Positions 1 to 11,635 of a DNA stretch of 64,000 bases are shown here, piece by piece. The notes under the pieces are model-generated. The model was not told the origin of the DNA. It saw only the letters and a program-made list of their open reading frames with translations, and searched no databases. The DNA lies in the NCBI GenBank assembly GCA_036172665.1, contig CM069875.1, positions 15,903,806-15,967,805 on the forward strand, in the 5' to 3' direction. Source of the DNA: Prosopocoilus inquinatus. Lineage: Eukaryota; Arthropoda; Insecta; Coleoptera; Lucanidae. Positions within the stretch are counted from its first letter, which is position 1, and each line of letters opens with the position of its first letter. A program made the translations under genes and the position numbers.

Positions 1-530
1 ATCTATCATGTTATTTGACGTTTCGATGGACTCTAGTAACTCTGATGTGAGATACGAAGTTTTTGGACGCAGCAGGAGCTGGAAATAGTTTTAAACGAAA
101 CAACACGTATTAGCGTTGTTCCTGTGATGTATCTAATCGATCCTTACTCATCTATCATGTTATTTGACGTTTGGATGGACTCCAGTATCTCTGATGTGAG
201 ATACGAAATTTTCGGACACAGCAGAAGCTGGAAATAGTTTTAAACGAAACAACAAGTATTAGCGTTGTTCCTGTGATGTATCTAATCGATCCTTACTTAT
301 CTACTATGTTATATGACGTTTCGATGGACTCCAGTAACTCTGATGTGAGATACGAAATTTTCATACGCAGCAGAAGCTGAAAATAGTTTTAAATGAAACA
401 ATACGCATTAGCGTTGTTCCTGTGATGTATGTAATCGATCCTTACTCATCTATCATGTTATTTGACGTTTGGATGGACTCCAGTATCTCTGATGTGAGAT
501 ACGAAATTTTCGGACGCAGCTGAAGCTGGA

Positions 531-547
531 AATAGTTTTAAACGAAA
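531..547 (-). other. Partial CENP-B-box-like string in the monomer (representative)
   Basis: Read on the minus strand this is TTTCGTTTAAAACTATT (monomer positions 98-114). Against the mammalian 17-bp CENP-B box I count 11 matches: TTTCGTT at the start and the later AAAC. The essential GGG near the 3' end is missing. Most monomers with AAACGAAAC or GAACGAAAC keep TTCG, while those with AAATGAAAC lose it. Binding by a CENP-B-like or pogo-derived protein is speculation. Confidence 0.25.
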
Positions 548-567
548 CAACACGCATTAGCGTTGTT
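546..567. other. Imperfect dyad in the monomer (representative)
   Basis: Monomer positions 113-134 form an 8-bp interrupted stem. AACA pairs with TGTT and ACGC with GCGT, around an ATTA loop, with a 2-nt AC bulge in the left arm. In the common CACGTATT variant the innermost C-G pair becomes T-G. The right arm and the following GTTGTTCCTGTGATGTA are among the least variable parts of the monomer. The dyad is present in nearly all copies and could form a cruciform or an RNA hairpin. Confidence 0.6.
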
Positions 568-970
568 CCTGTGATGTATCTAATCGATCCTTACTCATCT
601 ATCATGTTATTTGGCGTTTCGATGGACTCCAGTAACTTTGATGTGAGATACGAAATTTTCGGACGCAGCAGAAGCTGGAAATAGTTTTAAATGAAACAAC
701 ACGCATTAGCGTTGTTCCTGTGATGTATCTAATCGATCCTTACTCATCTATCATGTTATTTGGCGTTTCGATGGACTCCAGTAACTCTGATGTGAGATAC
801 GAAATTTTCGGACGCAGCAGAAGCTGGAAATAGTTTTAAATGAAACAACACGCATTAGCGTTGTTCCTGTGATGTATCTAATCGATCCTTACTCATCTAT
901 CATGTTACTTGACGTTTGGATGGACTCCAGTAACTCTGATGTGAGATACAAAGTTCTCGGACGCAGCTGA

Positions 971-3331
971 AGCTGGAAATAGTTTTAAACGAAACAACAC
1001 GCATTAGCGTTGTTCCTGTGATGTATCTAATCGATCCTTACTCATCTATCATGTTATTTGAAGTTTGGATGGACTCCAGTATCTCTGATGTGAGATACTA
1101 AATTTTCGGACGCAGCAGAAGCTGGAAATAGTTTTAAATGAAACAACACGCATTGGCGTTGTTCCTGTGATGTATCTAATCGATCCTTACTCATCTATCA
1201 TGTTATTTGACGTTTAAATGGACTCCAGTAACTCTGATGTGAGATACAAAGTTCTCGGACGCAGCTGAAGCTGGAAATAGTTTTGAACGAAACAACACGT
1301 ATTAGCGTTGTTCCTGTGATGTATCTAATCGATCCTTACTCATCTATCATGTTATTTGACGTTTGGATGGGCTCCGGTAACTCTGAAGTGAGATAAGAAG
1401 TTCTCGGACGCAGCAGAAGCTGGAAATAGTTTTAAACGAAACAGCACGCATTAGCGTTGTTCCTGTGATGTATCTAATCGATCCTTACTCATCTATCATG
1501 TTATTTGACGTTTAAACGGACTCCAGTAACTCTGATGTGAGATACAAAGTTCTCGGACGCAGCAGAAGCTGGAAATAGTTTTGAACGAAATAACACGTAT
1601 TAGCGTTGTTCCTGTGATGTATCTAATCGATCCTTACTTATCTACTATGTTATTTGACGTTTCGATGGACTCCAGTAACTCTGATGTGAGATAGGAAATT
1701 TTCGGACGCAGCACAAGCTGAAAATAGTTTTAAATGAAACAACATGCATTAGCGTTGTTCCTGTGATGTATGTAATCGATCCTTACTCATCTATCATGTT
1801 ATTTGACGTTTGGATGGGCTCCAGTAACTCTGAAGTGAGATACGAAGTTCACGGACGCAGCTGAAGCTGGAAATAGTTTTAAACGAAACAACACGCATTA
1901 GCGTTGTTCCTGTGATGTATCTAATCGATCCTTACTCATCTATCATGTTATTTGGCGTTTCGATGGACTCCAATAACTTTGATGTGAGATACGAAATTTT
2001 CGGACGCAGTAAAAGCTGGAAATAGTTTTAAACGAAACAACACGCATTAGCGTTGTTCCTGTGATGTATCTAATCGATCCTTACTCATCTATCATGTTAT
2101 TTGGCGTTTCGATGGACTCCAGTAACTCTGATGTGAGATACGAAATTTTCGGACGCAGCAGAAGCTGGAAATAGTTTTAAACGAAACAACACGCATTAGC
2201 GTTGTTCCTGTGATGTATCTAATCGATCCTTACTCATCTATCATGTTATTTGAAGTTTGGATGGACTCCAGTATCTCTGATGTGAGATACTAAATTTTCG
2301 GACGCAGCAGAAGCTGGAAATAGTTTTAAATGAAACAACACGCATTGGCGTTGTTCCTGTGATGTATCTAATCGATCCTTACTCATCTATCATGTTATTT
2401 GACGTTTAAATGGACTCCAGTAACTCTGATGTGAGATACAAAGTTCTCGGACGCAGCTGAAGCTGGAAATAGTTTTGAACGAAACAACACGTATTAGCGT
2501 TGTTCCTGTGATGTATCTAATCGATCCTTACTCATCTATCATGTTATTTGACGTTTGGATGGGCTCCGGTAACTCTGAAGTGAGATAAGAAGTTCTCGGA
2601 CGCAGCAGAAGCTGGAAATAGTTTTAAACGAAACAGCACGCATTAGCGTTGTTCCTGTGATGTATCTAATCGATCCTTACTCATCTATCATGTTATTTGA
2701 CGTTTAAACGGACTCCAGTAACTCTGATGTGAGATACAAAGTTCTCGGACGCAGCAGAAGCTGGAAATAGTTTTGAACGAAATAACACGTATTAGCGTTG
2801 TTCCTGTGATGTATCTAATCGATCCTTACTTATCTACTATGTTATTTGACGTTTCGATGGACTCCAGTAACTCTGATGTGAGATAGGAAATTTTCGGACG
2901 CAGCACAAGCTGAAAATAGTTTTAAATGAAACAACATGCATTAGCGTTGTTCCTGTGATGTATGTAATCGATCCTTACTCATCTATCATGTTATTTGACG
3001 TTTGGATGGGCTCCAGTAACTCTGAAGTGAGATACGAAGTTCACGGACGCAGCTGAAGCTGGAAATAGATTTAAACGAAACAACACGCATTAGCGTTGTT
3101 CCTGTGATGTATCTAATCGATCCTTACTCATCTATCATGTTATTTGGCGTTTCGATGGACTCCAATAACTTTGATGTGAGATACGAAATTTTCGGACGCA
3201 GTAGAAGCTGGAAATAGTTTTAAACGAAACAACACGCATTAGCGTTGTTCCTGTGATGTATCTAATCGATCCTTACTCATCTATCATGTTATTTGGCGTT
3301 TCGATGGACTCCAGTAACTCTGATGTGAGAT
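971..3331 (+). repeat. 8-mer higher-order repeat, two tandem units of 1192 bp
   Basis: Matching private variants lie exactly 1192 bp (8 x 149) apart: TTGAAGTTTGG at 1059/2251 and CATTGGCG at 1151/2343. The two units run about 971-2162 and 2163-3331. The few differences I saw include CGCAGTAAAAGC near 2007 against CGCAGTAGAAGC near 3199, and AAATAGTTTT against AAATAGATTT near 3065. The second unit leaves the pattern at about 3332, where AGATAAGAAG replaces AGATACGAAA. The order of eight subtypes is also found inside the larger HORs further right. Confidence 0.85.
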
Positions 3332-6300
3332 AAGAAGTTCTCGGACGCAGCTGAAGCTGGAAATAGTTTTAAACGAAACAACACGCATTAGCGTTGTTCC
3401 TGTGATGTATCTAATCGATCCTTACTCATCTATCATGTTATTTGACGTTTCGATGGACTCTAGTAACTCTGATGTGAGATACGAAGTTTTTGGACGCAGC
3501 AGGAGCTGGAAATAGTTCTAAACGAAACAACACGTATTAGCGTTGTTCCTGTGATGTATCTAATCGATCCTTACTTATCTATCATGTTGTTTGACGTTTG
3601 GATGGACTCCAGTAACTCTGATGTGAGATACGAAATTATCGGACGCAGCAGAAGCTGGAAATAGTTTTAAATGAAACAACACGCATTAGCGTTGTTCCTG
3701 TGATGTATCTAATCGATCGTTACTCATCTATCATGTTATTTTACGTTTGGATAGACTCCAGTAACTCTGATGTGAGATACAAAGTTTTTGGACGCAGCAG
3801 AAGCTGGAAATAGTTTTGAACGAAACAACACGTATTAGCGTTGTTCCTGTGATGTATCTAATCGATCCATACATATCTAACATGTTATTTGACGTTTCGA
3901 TGGACTCCAGTAACTCTAATGTGAGATACGAATTTTTCGGACGCAGCAGCAGCTGGAAATAGTTTTAAACGAAACAACACATATTAGCGTTGTTCCTGTG
4001 ATGTATCTAATCGATCCTTACTCATCTATCATGTTATTTGACGTTTGGACGGACTCCAGTAACTCTGATGTGAGATACAAAGATCTCGGACGCAGCAGAA
4101 GCTGGAACTTGTTTTGAACGAAACAACACGTATTAGCGTTGTTCCTGTGATGTATCTAAACGATCCTTACTTATCTAACATGTTATTTGACGTTTGGATG
4201 GACTCCGGTAACTCTGATGTGAGATACAAAGTTTTTGGGCGCAGCAGGAGCTGGAAATAGTTTTAAACGAAGCAACACGTATTAGCGTTGTTCCTGTGAT
4301 GTATCTAATCGATCCTTACTTAGCTACTATGTTATTTGACGTTTCGATGGACTCCAGTAATTTTGATGTGAGATACGACGTTTTCGGACGCAGCAGAAGC
4401 TGGAAATAGTTTTAAAAGATACAACACGCATTAGCGTTGTTCCTGTGATGTATCTAATCGATCCTTACTCATTTATCATGTTATTTGACGTTTGGATGAC
4501 CTCCAGTAACTCTGATGTGAGATACGAAATTATCGGACGCAGCAGAAGCTGGAAATAGTTTTAAATGAAACAACACGCATTAGCGTAGTTCCTGTGATGT
4601 ATCTAATCGATCCTTACTCATCTATCATGTTATTTGACGTTTGGATGGACTCCAGTAACTCTGAAGTGAGATACGAAGTTCTCGGACGCAGCTGAAGCTG
4701 GAAATAGTTTTAAATGAAACAACACGCATTAGCGTTGTTCCTGTGATGTATCTAATCGATCCTTACTCATCTATCATGTTATTTGACGTTTGGATGGACT
4801 CCAGTAACTCTGAAGTGAGATACGAAGTTCTCGGACGCAGCTGAAGCTGGAAATAGTTTTAAACGAAACAACACGCATTAGCGTTGTTCCTGTGATGTAT
4901 CTAATCGATCCTTACTCATCTATCATGTTATTTGGCGTTTCGATGGACTCCAATAACTTTGATGTGAGATACGAAATTTTCGGACGCAGTAGAAGCTGGA
5001 AATAGTTTTAAACGAAACAACACGCATTAGCGTTGTTCCTGTGATGTATCTAATCGATCCTTACTCATCTATCATGTTATTTGGCGTTTCGATGGACTCC
5101 AGTAACTCTGATGTGAGATACGAAATTTTCGGACGCAGCAGAAGCTGGAAATAGTTTTAAATGAAACAACACGCATTAGCGTTGTTCCTGTGATGTATCT
5201 AATCGATCCTTACTCATCTATCATGTTATTTGACGTTTGAATGTACTCCAGTATCTCTGATGTGAGATACAAAGTTCTCGGACGCAGCAGAAGCTGGAAA
5301 TAGTTTTGAACGAAACAACACGTATTATGGTTGTTCCTGTGATGTATCTAATCGATCCTTACTCATCTATCATGTTAATTGACGTTTGGATGGGCTCCAG
5401 TAACTCTGAAGTGAGATAAGAAGTTCTCGGACGCAGCTGAAGCTGGAAATAGTTTTAAACGAAACAACACGCATTAGCGTTGTTCCTGTGATGTATCTAA
5501 TCGATCCTTACTCATCTATCATGTTATTTGACGTTTCGATGGACTCTAGTAACTCTGATGTGAGATACGAAGTTTTTGGACGCAGCAGGAGCTGGAAATA
5601 ATTCTAAACGAAACAACACGTATTAGCGTTGTTCCTGTGATGTATCTAATCGATCCTTACTTATCTATCATGTTGTTTGACGTTTGGATGGACTCCAGTA
5701 ACTCTGATGTGAGATACGAAATTATCGGACGCAGCAGAAGCTGGAAATAGTTTTAAATGAAACAACACGCATTAGCGTTGTTCCTGTGATGTATCTAATC
5801 GATCGTTACTCATCTATCATGTTATTTTACGTTTGGATAGACTCCAGTAACTCTGATGTGAGATACAAAGTTTTTGGACGCAGCAGAAGCTGGAAATAGT
5901 TTTGAACGAAACAACACGTATTAGCGTTGTTCCTGTGATGTATCTAATCGATCCTTACATATCTAACATGTTATTTGACGTTTCGATGGACTCCAGTAAC
6001 TCTAATGTGAGATACGAATTTTTCGGACGCAGCAGCAGCTGGAAATAGTTTTAAACGAAACAACACATATTAGCGTTGTTCCTGTGATGTATCTAATCGA
6101 TCCTTACTCATCTATCATGTTATTTGACGTTTGGACGGACTCCAGTAACTCTGATGTGAGATACAAAGATCTCGGACGCAGCAGAAGCTGGAACTTGTTT
6201 TGAACGAAACAACACGTATTAGCGTTGTTCCTGTGATGTATCTAAACGATCCTTACTTATCTAACATGTTATTTGACGTTTGGATGGACTCCGGTAACTC

Positions 6301-6799
6301 TGATGTGAGATACAAAGTTTTTGGGCGCAGCAGGAGCTGGAAATAGTTTTAAACGAAGCAACACGTATTAGCGTTGTTCCTGTGATGTATCTAATCGATC
6401 CTTACTTAGCTACTATGTTATTTGACGTTTCGATGGACTCCAGTAATTTTGATGTGAGATACGACGTTTTCGGACGCAGCAGAAGCTGGAAATAGTTTTA
6501 AAAGATACAACACGCATTAGCGTTGTTCCTGTGATGTATCTAATCGATCCTTACTCATTTATCATGTTATTTGACGTTTGGATGACCTCCAGTAACTCTG
6601 ATGTGAGATACGAAATTATCGGACGCAGCAGAAGCTGGAAATAGTTTTAAATGAAACAACACGCATTAGCGTAGTTCCTGTGATGTATCTAATCGATCCT
6701 TACTCATCTATCATGTTATTTGACGTTTGGATGGACTCCAGTAACTCTGAAGTGAGATACGAAGTTCTCGGACGCAGCTGAAGCTGGAAATAGTTTTAA
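3332..6799 (+). repeat. 14-mer offset duplication (module C), 2086 bp apart
   Basis: The segment at about 3332-4713 recurs at about 5418-6799, an offset of 2086 bp (14 x 149). For example, AGATCTCGG is at 4081 and 6167. Module C has many private variants: CATGTTGTTTGACG, TCGATCGTTACTC, TTTTACGTTTGGATAGAC, TTACATATCTAACATG, GAACTTGTTTTGAACG, GGGCGCAGCAGG, CGAAGCAACACG, TTTTAAAAGATACAAC, GATGACCTCCAG and GCGTAGTTCC. Between the two copies, about 4714-5417, lie ordinary TTTGGCG and TTTGAATG monomers. The module occurs again at 17, 23 (part), 37, 44.8 (part) and 46.5 (part) kb. Confidence 0.82.
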
Positions 6800-9700
6800 A
6801 AGATACAACACGCATTAGCGTTGTTCCTGTGATGTATCTAATTGATCCTTACTCATTTATCATGTTATTTGACGTTTGGATGACCTCCAGTAACTCTGAT
6901 GTGAGATACGAAATTATCGGACGCAGCAGAAGCTGGAAATAGTTTTAAATGAAACAACACGCATTAGCGTTGTTCCTGTGATGTATGTAATCGATCCTTA
7001 CTTATCTATCATGTTATTTGACGTTTCGATGGACTCCAGTAACTCTGATGTGAGATACGACGTTTTCGGACGCAGCAGAAGCTGGAAATAGTTTTAAATG
7101 AAACAACACGCATTAGCGTTGTTCCTGTGATGTATCTAATCGATCCTTACTCATCTATCATGTTATTTGACGTTTCGATGGACTCTAGTAACTCTGATGT
7201 GAGATACGAAGTTTTTGGACGCAGCAGGAGCTGGAAATAGTTTTAAACGAAACAACACGTATTAGCTTGTTCCTGTGATGTATCTAATCGATCCTTACTC
7301 ATCTATCATGTTATTTGACGTTTTGATGGACTCCAGTAACTCTAATGTGAGATACGAAATTTTCGGACGCAGCAGAGGCTGGAAATAGGTTTGAACGAAA
7401 CAACACGTATTAGCGTTGTTCCTGTGATGTATCTAAACGATCCTTACTTATCTAACATGTTATTTGACGTTTGGATGGACTCCAGTAACTCTGAAGTGAG
7501 ATAAGAAGTTCTCGGACGCAGCAGAAACTGGAAATAGTTTTAAACGAAACAACACGCATTAGCGTTGCTCCTGTGATGTATCTAATCGATCCTTACTCAT
7601 CTATCATGTTATTTGGCGTTTCGATGGACTCCAGTAACTCTGATGTGAGATACGAAATTTTCGGACGCAGCAGAAGCTGGAAATAGTTTTAAACGAAACA
7701 ACACGCATTAGCGTTGTTCCTGTGATGTATCTAATCGATCCTTACTCATCTATCATCTTATTTGACGTTTGGATGGACTCCAGTAACTCTGATGTGAGAT
7801 ACAAAGATTTCGGACGCAGCTGGAAATAGTTTTCAACGAAACAACACGTATTAGCGTTGTTCCTGTGATGTATCTAATCGATCCTTACTCATCTATCATG
7901 TTATTTGACGTTTGGATGGACTCCAGTATCTCTGATGTGAGATACTAAATTTTCGGACGCAGCAGAAGCTGGAAATAGTTTTAAACGAAACAACACGCAT
8001 TAGCGTTGTTCCTGTGATGTATCTAATCGACCCTTACTCATCTATCATCTTATTTGACGTTTGGATGGACTCCAGTAACTCTGATGTGAGATACAAAGAT
8101 TTCGGACGCAGCAGAAGCTGGAAATAGTTTTCAACGAAACAACACGTATTAGCGTTGTTCCTGTGATGTATCTAATCGATCCTTACTCATCTATCATGTT
8201 ATTTGACGTTTGGATGGGCTCCAGTAACTCTGAAGTGAGATACGAAGTTCTCGGACGCAGCTGAAGCTGGAAATAATTTTAAACGAAACAACACGCATTA
8301 GCGTTGTTCCTGTGATGTATCTAATCGATCCTTACTCATCTATCATGTTATTTGGCGTTTCGATGGACTCCAGTAACTTTGATGTGAGATACGAAATTTT
8401 CGGACGCAGCAGAAGCTGGAAATAGTTTTAAACGAAACAACACGCATTAGCGTTGTTCCTGTGATGTATCTAATCGATCGTTACTCATCTATCATGTTAT
8501 TTGGCGTTTCGATGGACTCCAGTAACTCTGATGTGAGATACGAAATTTTCGGACGCAGCAGAAACTGGAAATAGTTTTAAATGAAACAACACGCATTAGC
8601 GTTGTTCCTGTGATGTATCTAATCGATCCTTACTGATCTATCATGTTATTTGATGTTTGAATGGACTCCAGTAACTCTGATGTGAGATACAAAGTTCTCG
8701 GACGCAGCAGAAGCTGGAAATAGTTTTGAACGAAACAACACGTATTAGCGTTGTTCCTGTGATGTATCTAATCGATCCTTACTCATCTGTCATGTTATTT
8801 GGCGTTTGGATGGGCTCCCGTAACTCTGAAGTGAGATAAGAAGTTCTCGGACGCAGCTGAAGCTGGAAATAGTTTTAAACGAAACAACACGCATTAGCGT
8901 TGTTCCTGTGATGTATCTAATCGATCCTTACTCATCTATAATGTTATTTGGCGTTTCGATGGACTCCAGTAACTCTGATGTGAGATACGAAATTTTCGGA
9001 CGCAGCAGAAGCTGGAAATAGTTTTAAACGAAACAACACGCATTAGCGTTGTTCCTGTGATGTATCTAATCGATCCTTACTCATCTATCATGTTATTTGA
9101 CGTTTGGATGGACTCCAGTAACTCTGATGTGAGATACAAAGTTATCGGACGCAGCAGAAGCTGGAAATAGTTTTGAACGAAACAACACGTATTAGCGTTG
9201 TTCCTGTGCTGTATCTAATCGATCCTTACTTATCTATCATGTTATTTGATGTTTCGATGGACTCCAGTAACTCTGATGTGAGATACGACGTTTTCCGACG
9301 CAGCAGAAGCTGGAAATAGTTTTAAACGAAACAACAAGTATTAGCGTTGTTGATGTGATGTATCTAATCGATCCTTACTCATCTATCATGTTATTTGACG
9401 TTTGGATGGACTCCAGTAACTCTGATGTGAGATACGAAATTTTCGGACGCAGCAGAAGCTGGAAATAGTTTTAAATGAAACAACACGCATTAGCGTTGTT
9501 CCTGTGATGTATGTAATCGATCCTTACTCATCTATCATGTTATTTGACGTTTGGATGGGCTCCAGTAACTCTGAAGTGAGATACGAAGTTCTCGGACGCA
9601 GCTGAAGCTGGAAATAGTTTTAAACGAAACAACACGCATTAGCGTTGTTCCTGTGATGTATCTAATCGATCCTTACTCATCTATCATGTTATTTGACGTT

Positions 9701-11635
9701 TCGATGGACTCTAGTAACTCTGATGTGAGATACGAAGTTTTTGGACGCAGCAGGAGCTGGAAATAGTTTTAAACGAAACAACACGTATTAGCGTTGTTCC
9801 TGTGATGTATCTAATCGATCCTTACTCATCTATCATGTTATTTGACGTTTGGATGGACTCCAGTATCTCTGATGTGAGATACGAAATTTTCGGACGCAGC
9901 AGAAGCTGGAAATAGTTTTAAACGAAACAACACGTATTAGCGTTGTTCCTGTGATGTATCTAATCGATCCTTACTTATCTACTATGTTATATGACGTTTC
10001 GATGGACTCCAGTAACTCTGATGTGAGATACGAAATTTTCATACGCAGCAGAAGCTGAAAATAGTTTTAAATGAAACAGCACGCATTAGCGTTGTTCCTG
10101 TGATGTATGTAATCGATCCTTACTCGTCTATCATGTTATTTGACGTTTGGATGGACTCCAGTATCTCTGATGTGAGATACGAAATTTTCGGACGCAGCTG
10201 AAGCTGGAAATAGTTTTAAACGAAACAACACGCATTAGCGTTGTTCCTGTGATGTATCTAATCGATCCTTACTCATCTATCATGTTATTTGGCGTTTCGA
10301 TGGACTCCAGTAACTTTGATGTGAGATACGAAATTTTCGGACGCAGCAGAAGCTGGAAATAGTTTTAAATGAAACAACACGCGTTAGCGTTGTTCCTGTG
10401 ATGTATCTAATCGATCCTTACTCATCTATCATGTTATTTGGCGTTTCGATGGACTCCAGTAACTCTGATGTGAGATACGAAATTTTCGGACGCAGCAGAA
10501 GCTGGAAATAGTTTTAAATGAAACAACACGCATTAGCGTTGTTCCTGTGATGTATCTAATCGATCCTTACTCATCTATCATGTTATTTGACGTTTGGATG
10601 GACTCCAGTAACTCTGATGTGAGATACAAAGTTCTCGGACGCAGCGGAAGCTGGAAATAGTTTTAAACGAAACAACACGCATTAGCGTTGTTCCTGCGAT
10701 GTATCTAATCGATCCTTACTCATCTATCATGTTATTTGACATTTGGATGGGCTCCGGTAACTCTGAAGTGAGATAAGAAGTTCTCGGACGCAGCAGAAGC
10801 TGGAAATAGTTTTAAACGAAACAGCACGCATTAGCGTTGTTCCTGTGATGTATCTAATCGATCCTTACTCATCTATCATGTTATTTGACGTTTAAACGGA
10901 CTCCAGTAACTCTGATGTGAGATACAAAGTTCTCGGACGCAGCAGAAGCTGGAAATAGTTTTGAACGAAATAACACGTATTAGCGTTGTTCCTGTGATGT
11001 ATCTAATCGATCCTTACTTATCTACTATGTTATTTGACGTTTCGATGGACTCCAGTAACTCTGATGTGAGATAAGAAGTTCTCGGACGCAGCTGAAGCTG
11101 GAAATAGTTTTAAACGAAAGAACACGCATTAGCGTTGTTCCTGTGATGTATCTAATCGATCCTTACTCATCTATCATGTTATTTGGCGTTTCGATGGACT
11201 CCAGTAACTTTGATGTGAGATACGAAATTTTCGGACGCAGCAGAAGCTGGAAATAGTTTTAAACGAAACAACACGCATTAGCGTTGTTCCTGTGATGTAT
11301 CTAATCGATCCTTACTCATCTATCATGTTATTTGACGTTTAAATGGAATCCAGTAACTCTGATGTGAGATACAAAGTTCTCAGACGCAGCAGAAGCTGGA
11401 AATAGTTTTGAACGAAACAACACGTATTAGCGTTGTTCCTGTGATGTATCTAATCGATCCTTACTCATCTATCATGTTATTTGACGTTTGGATGGGCTCC
11501 AGTAACTCTGAAGTGAGATAAGAAGTTCTCGGAGGCAGCAGAAGCTGGAAATAATTTTAAACGAAACAACACATATTAGCGTTGTTCCTGTGATGTATCT
11601 AATCGATCCTTACTCATCTATCATGTTATTTGACG
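6800..11635 (+). repeat. Mixed monomer stretch without a clear short HOR
   Basis: About 32 monomers of mixed subtypes. It contains a dimer duplication marked by CTATCATCTTATTTG at about 7751 and 8043. They are 292 bp apart because the first copy has lost 6 bp where CGCAGCTGG replaces CGCAGCAGAAGCTGG near 7820. A 1-bp loss, ATTAGCTTGTTCC, lies near 7266. At 9679-10648 the stretch includes the second copy of module A. No non-satellite sequence was seen. Confidence 0.7.

Larger units (their letters stand above)
1..970 (+). repeat. Module A, copied at about 9679-10648
   Basis: About six and a half monomers in a fixed order. They are a GACTCTAGTAAC/GCAGCAGGAGC copy, a TATCTCTGATG copy, a TATGTTATATGACG copy with TTTTCATACGC, another TATCTCTGATG copy, then TTTGGCGTTTCG copies. 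The TTCAT marker at 360 recurs at 10038, an offset of 9678, which is 65 monomers less 7 bp. The lost 7 bp match the 1-bp and 6-bp deletions at about 7266 and 7820 between the copies. The same module order starts again at about 13553, 15489, 19660, 32330 and 42007, so this is one of the commonest building blocks of Domain I. Confidence 0.75.

Noticed and set aside
488..507. Confident hammerhead ribozyme call
   Set aside because: A required core A is replaced, stem II is at most two pairs and stem I is not evident. Kept only as a low-interest item to test.
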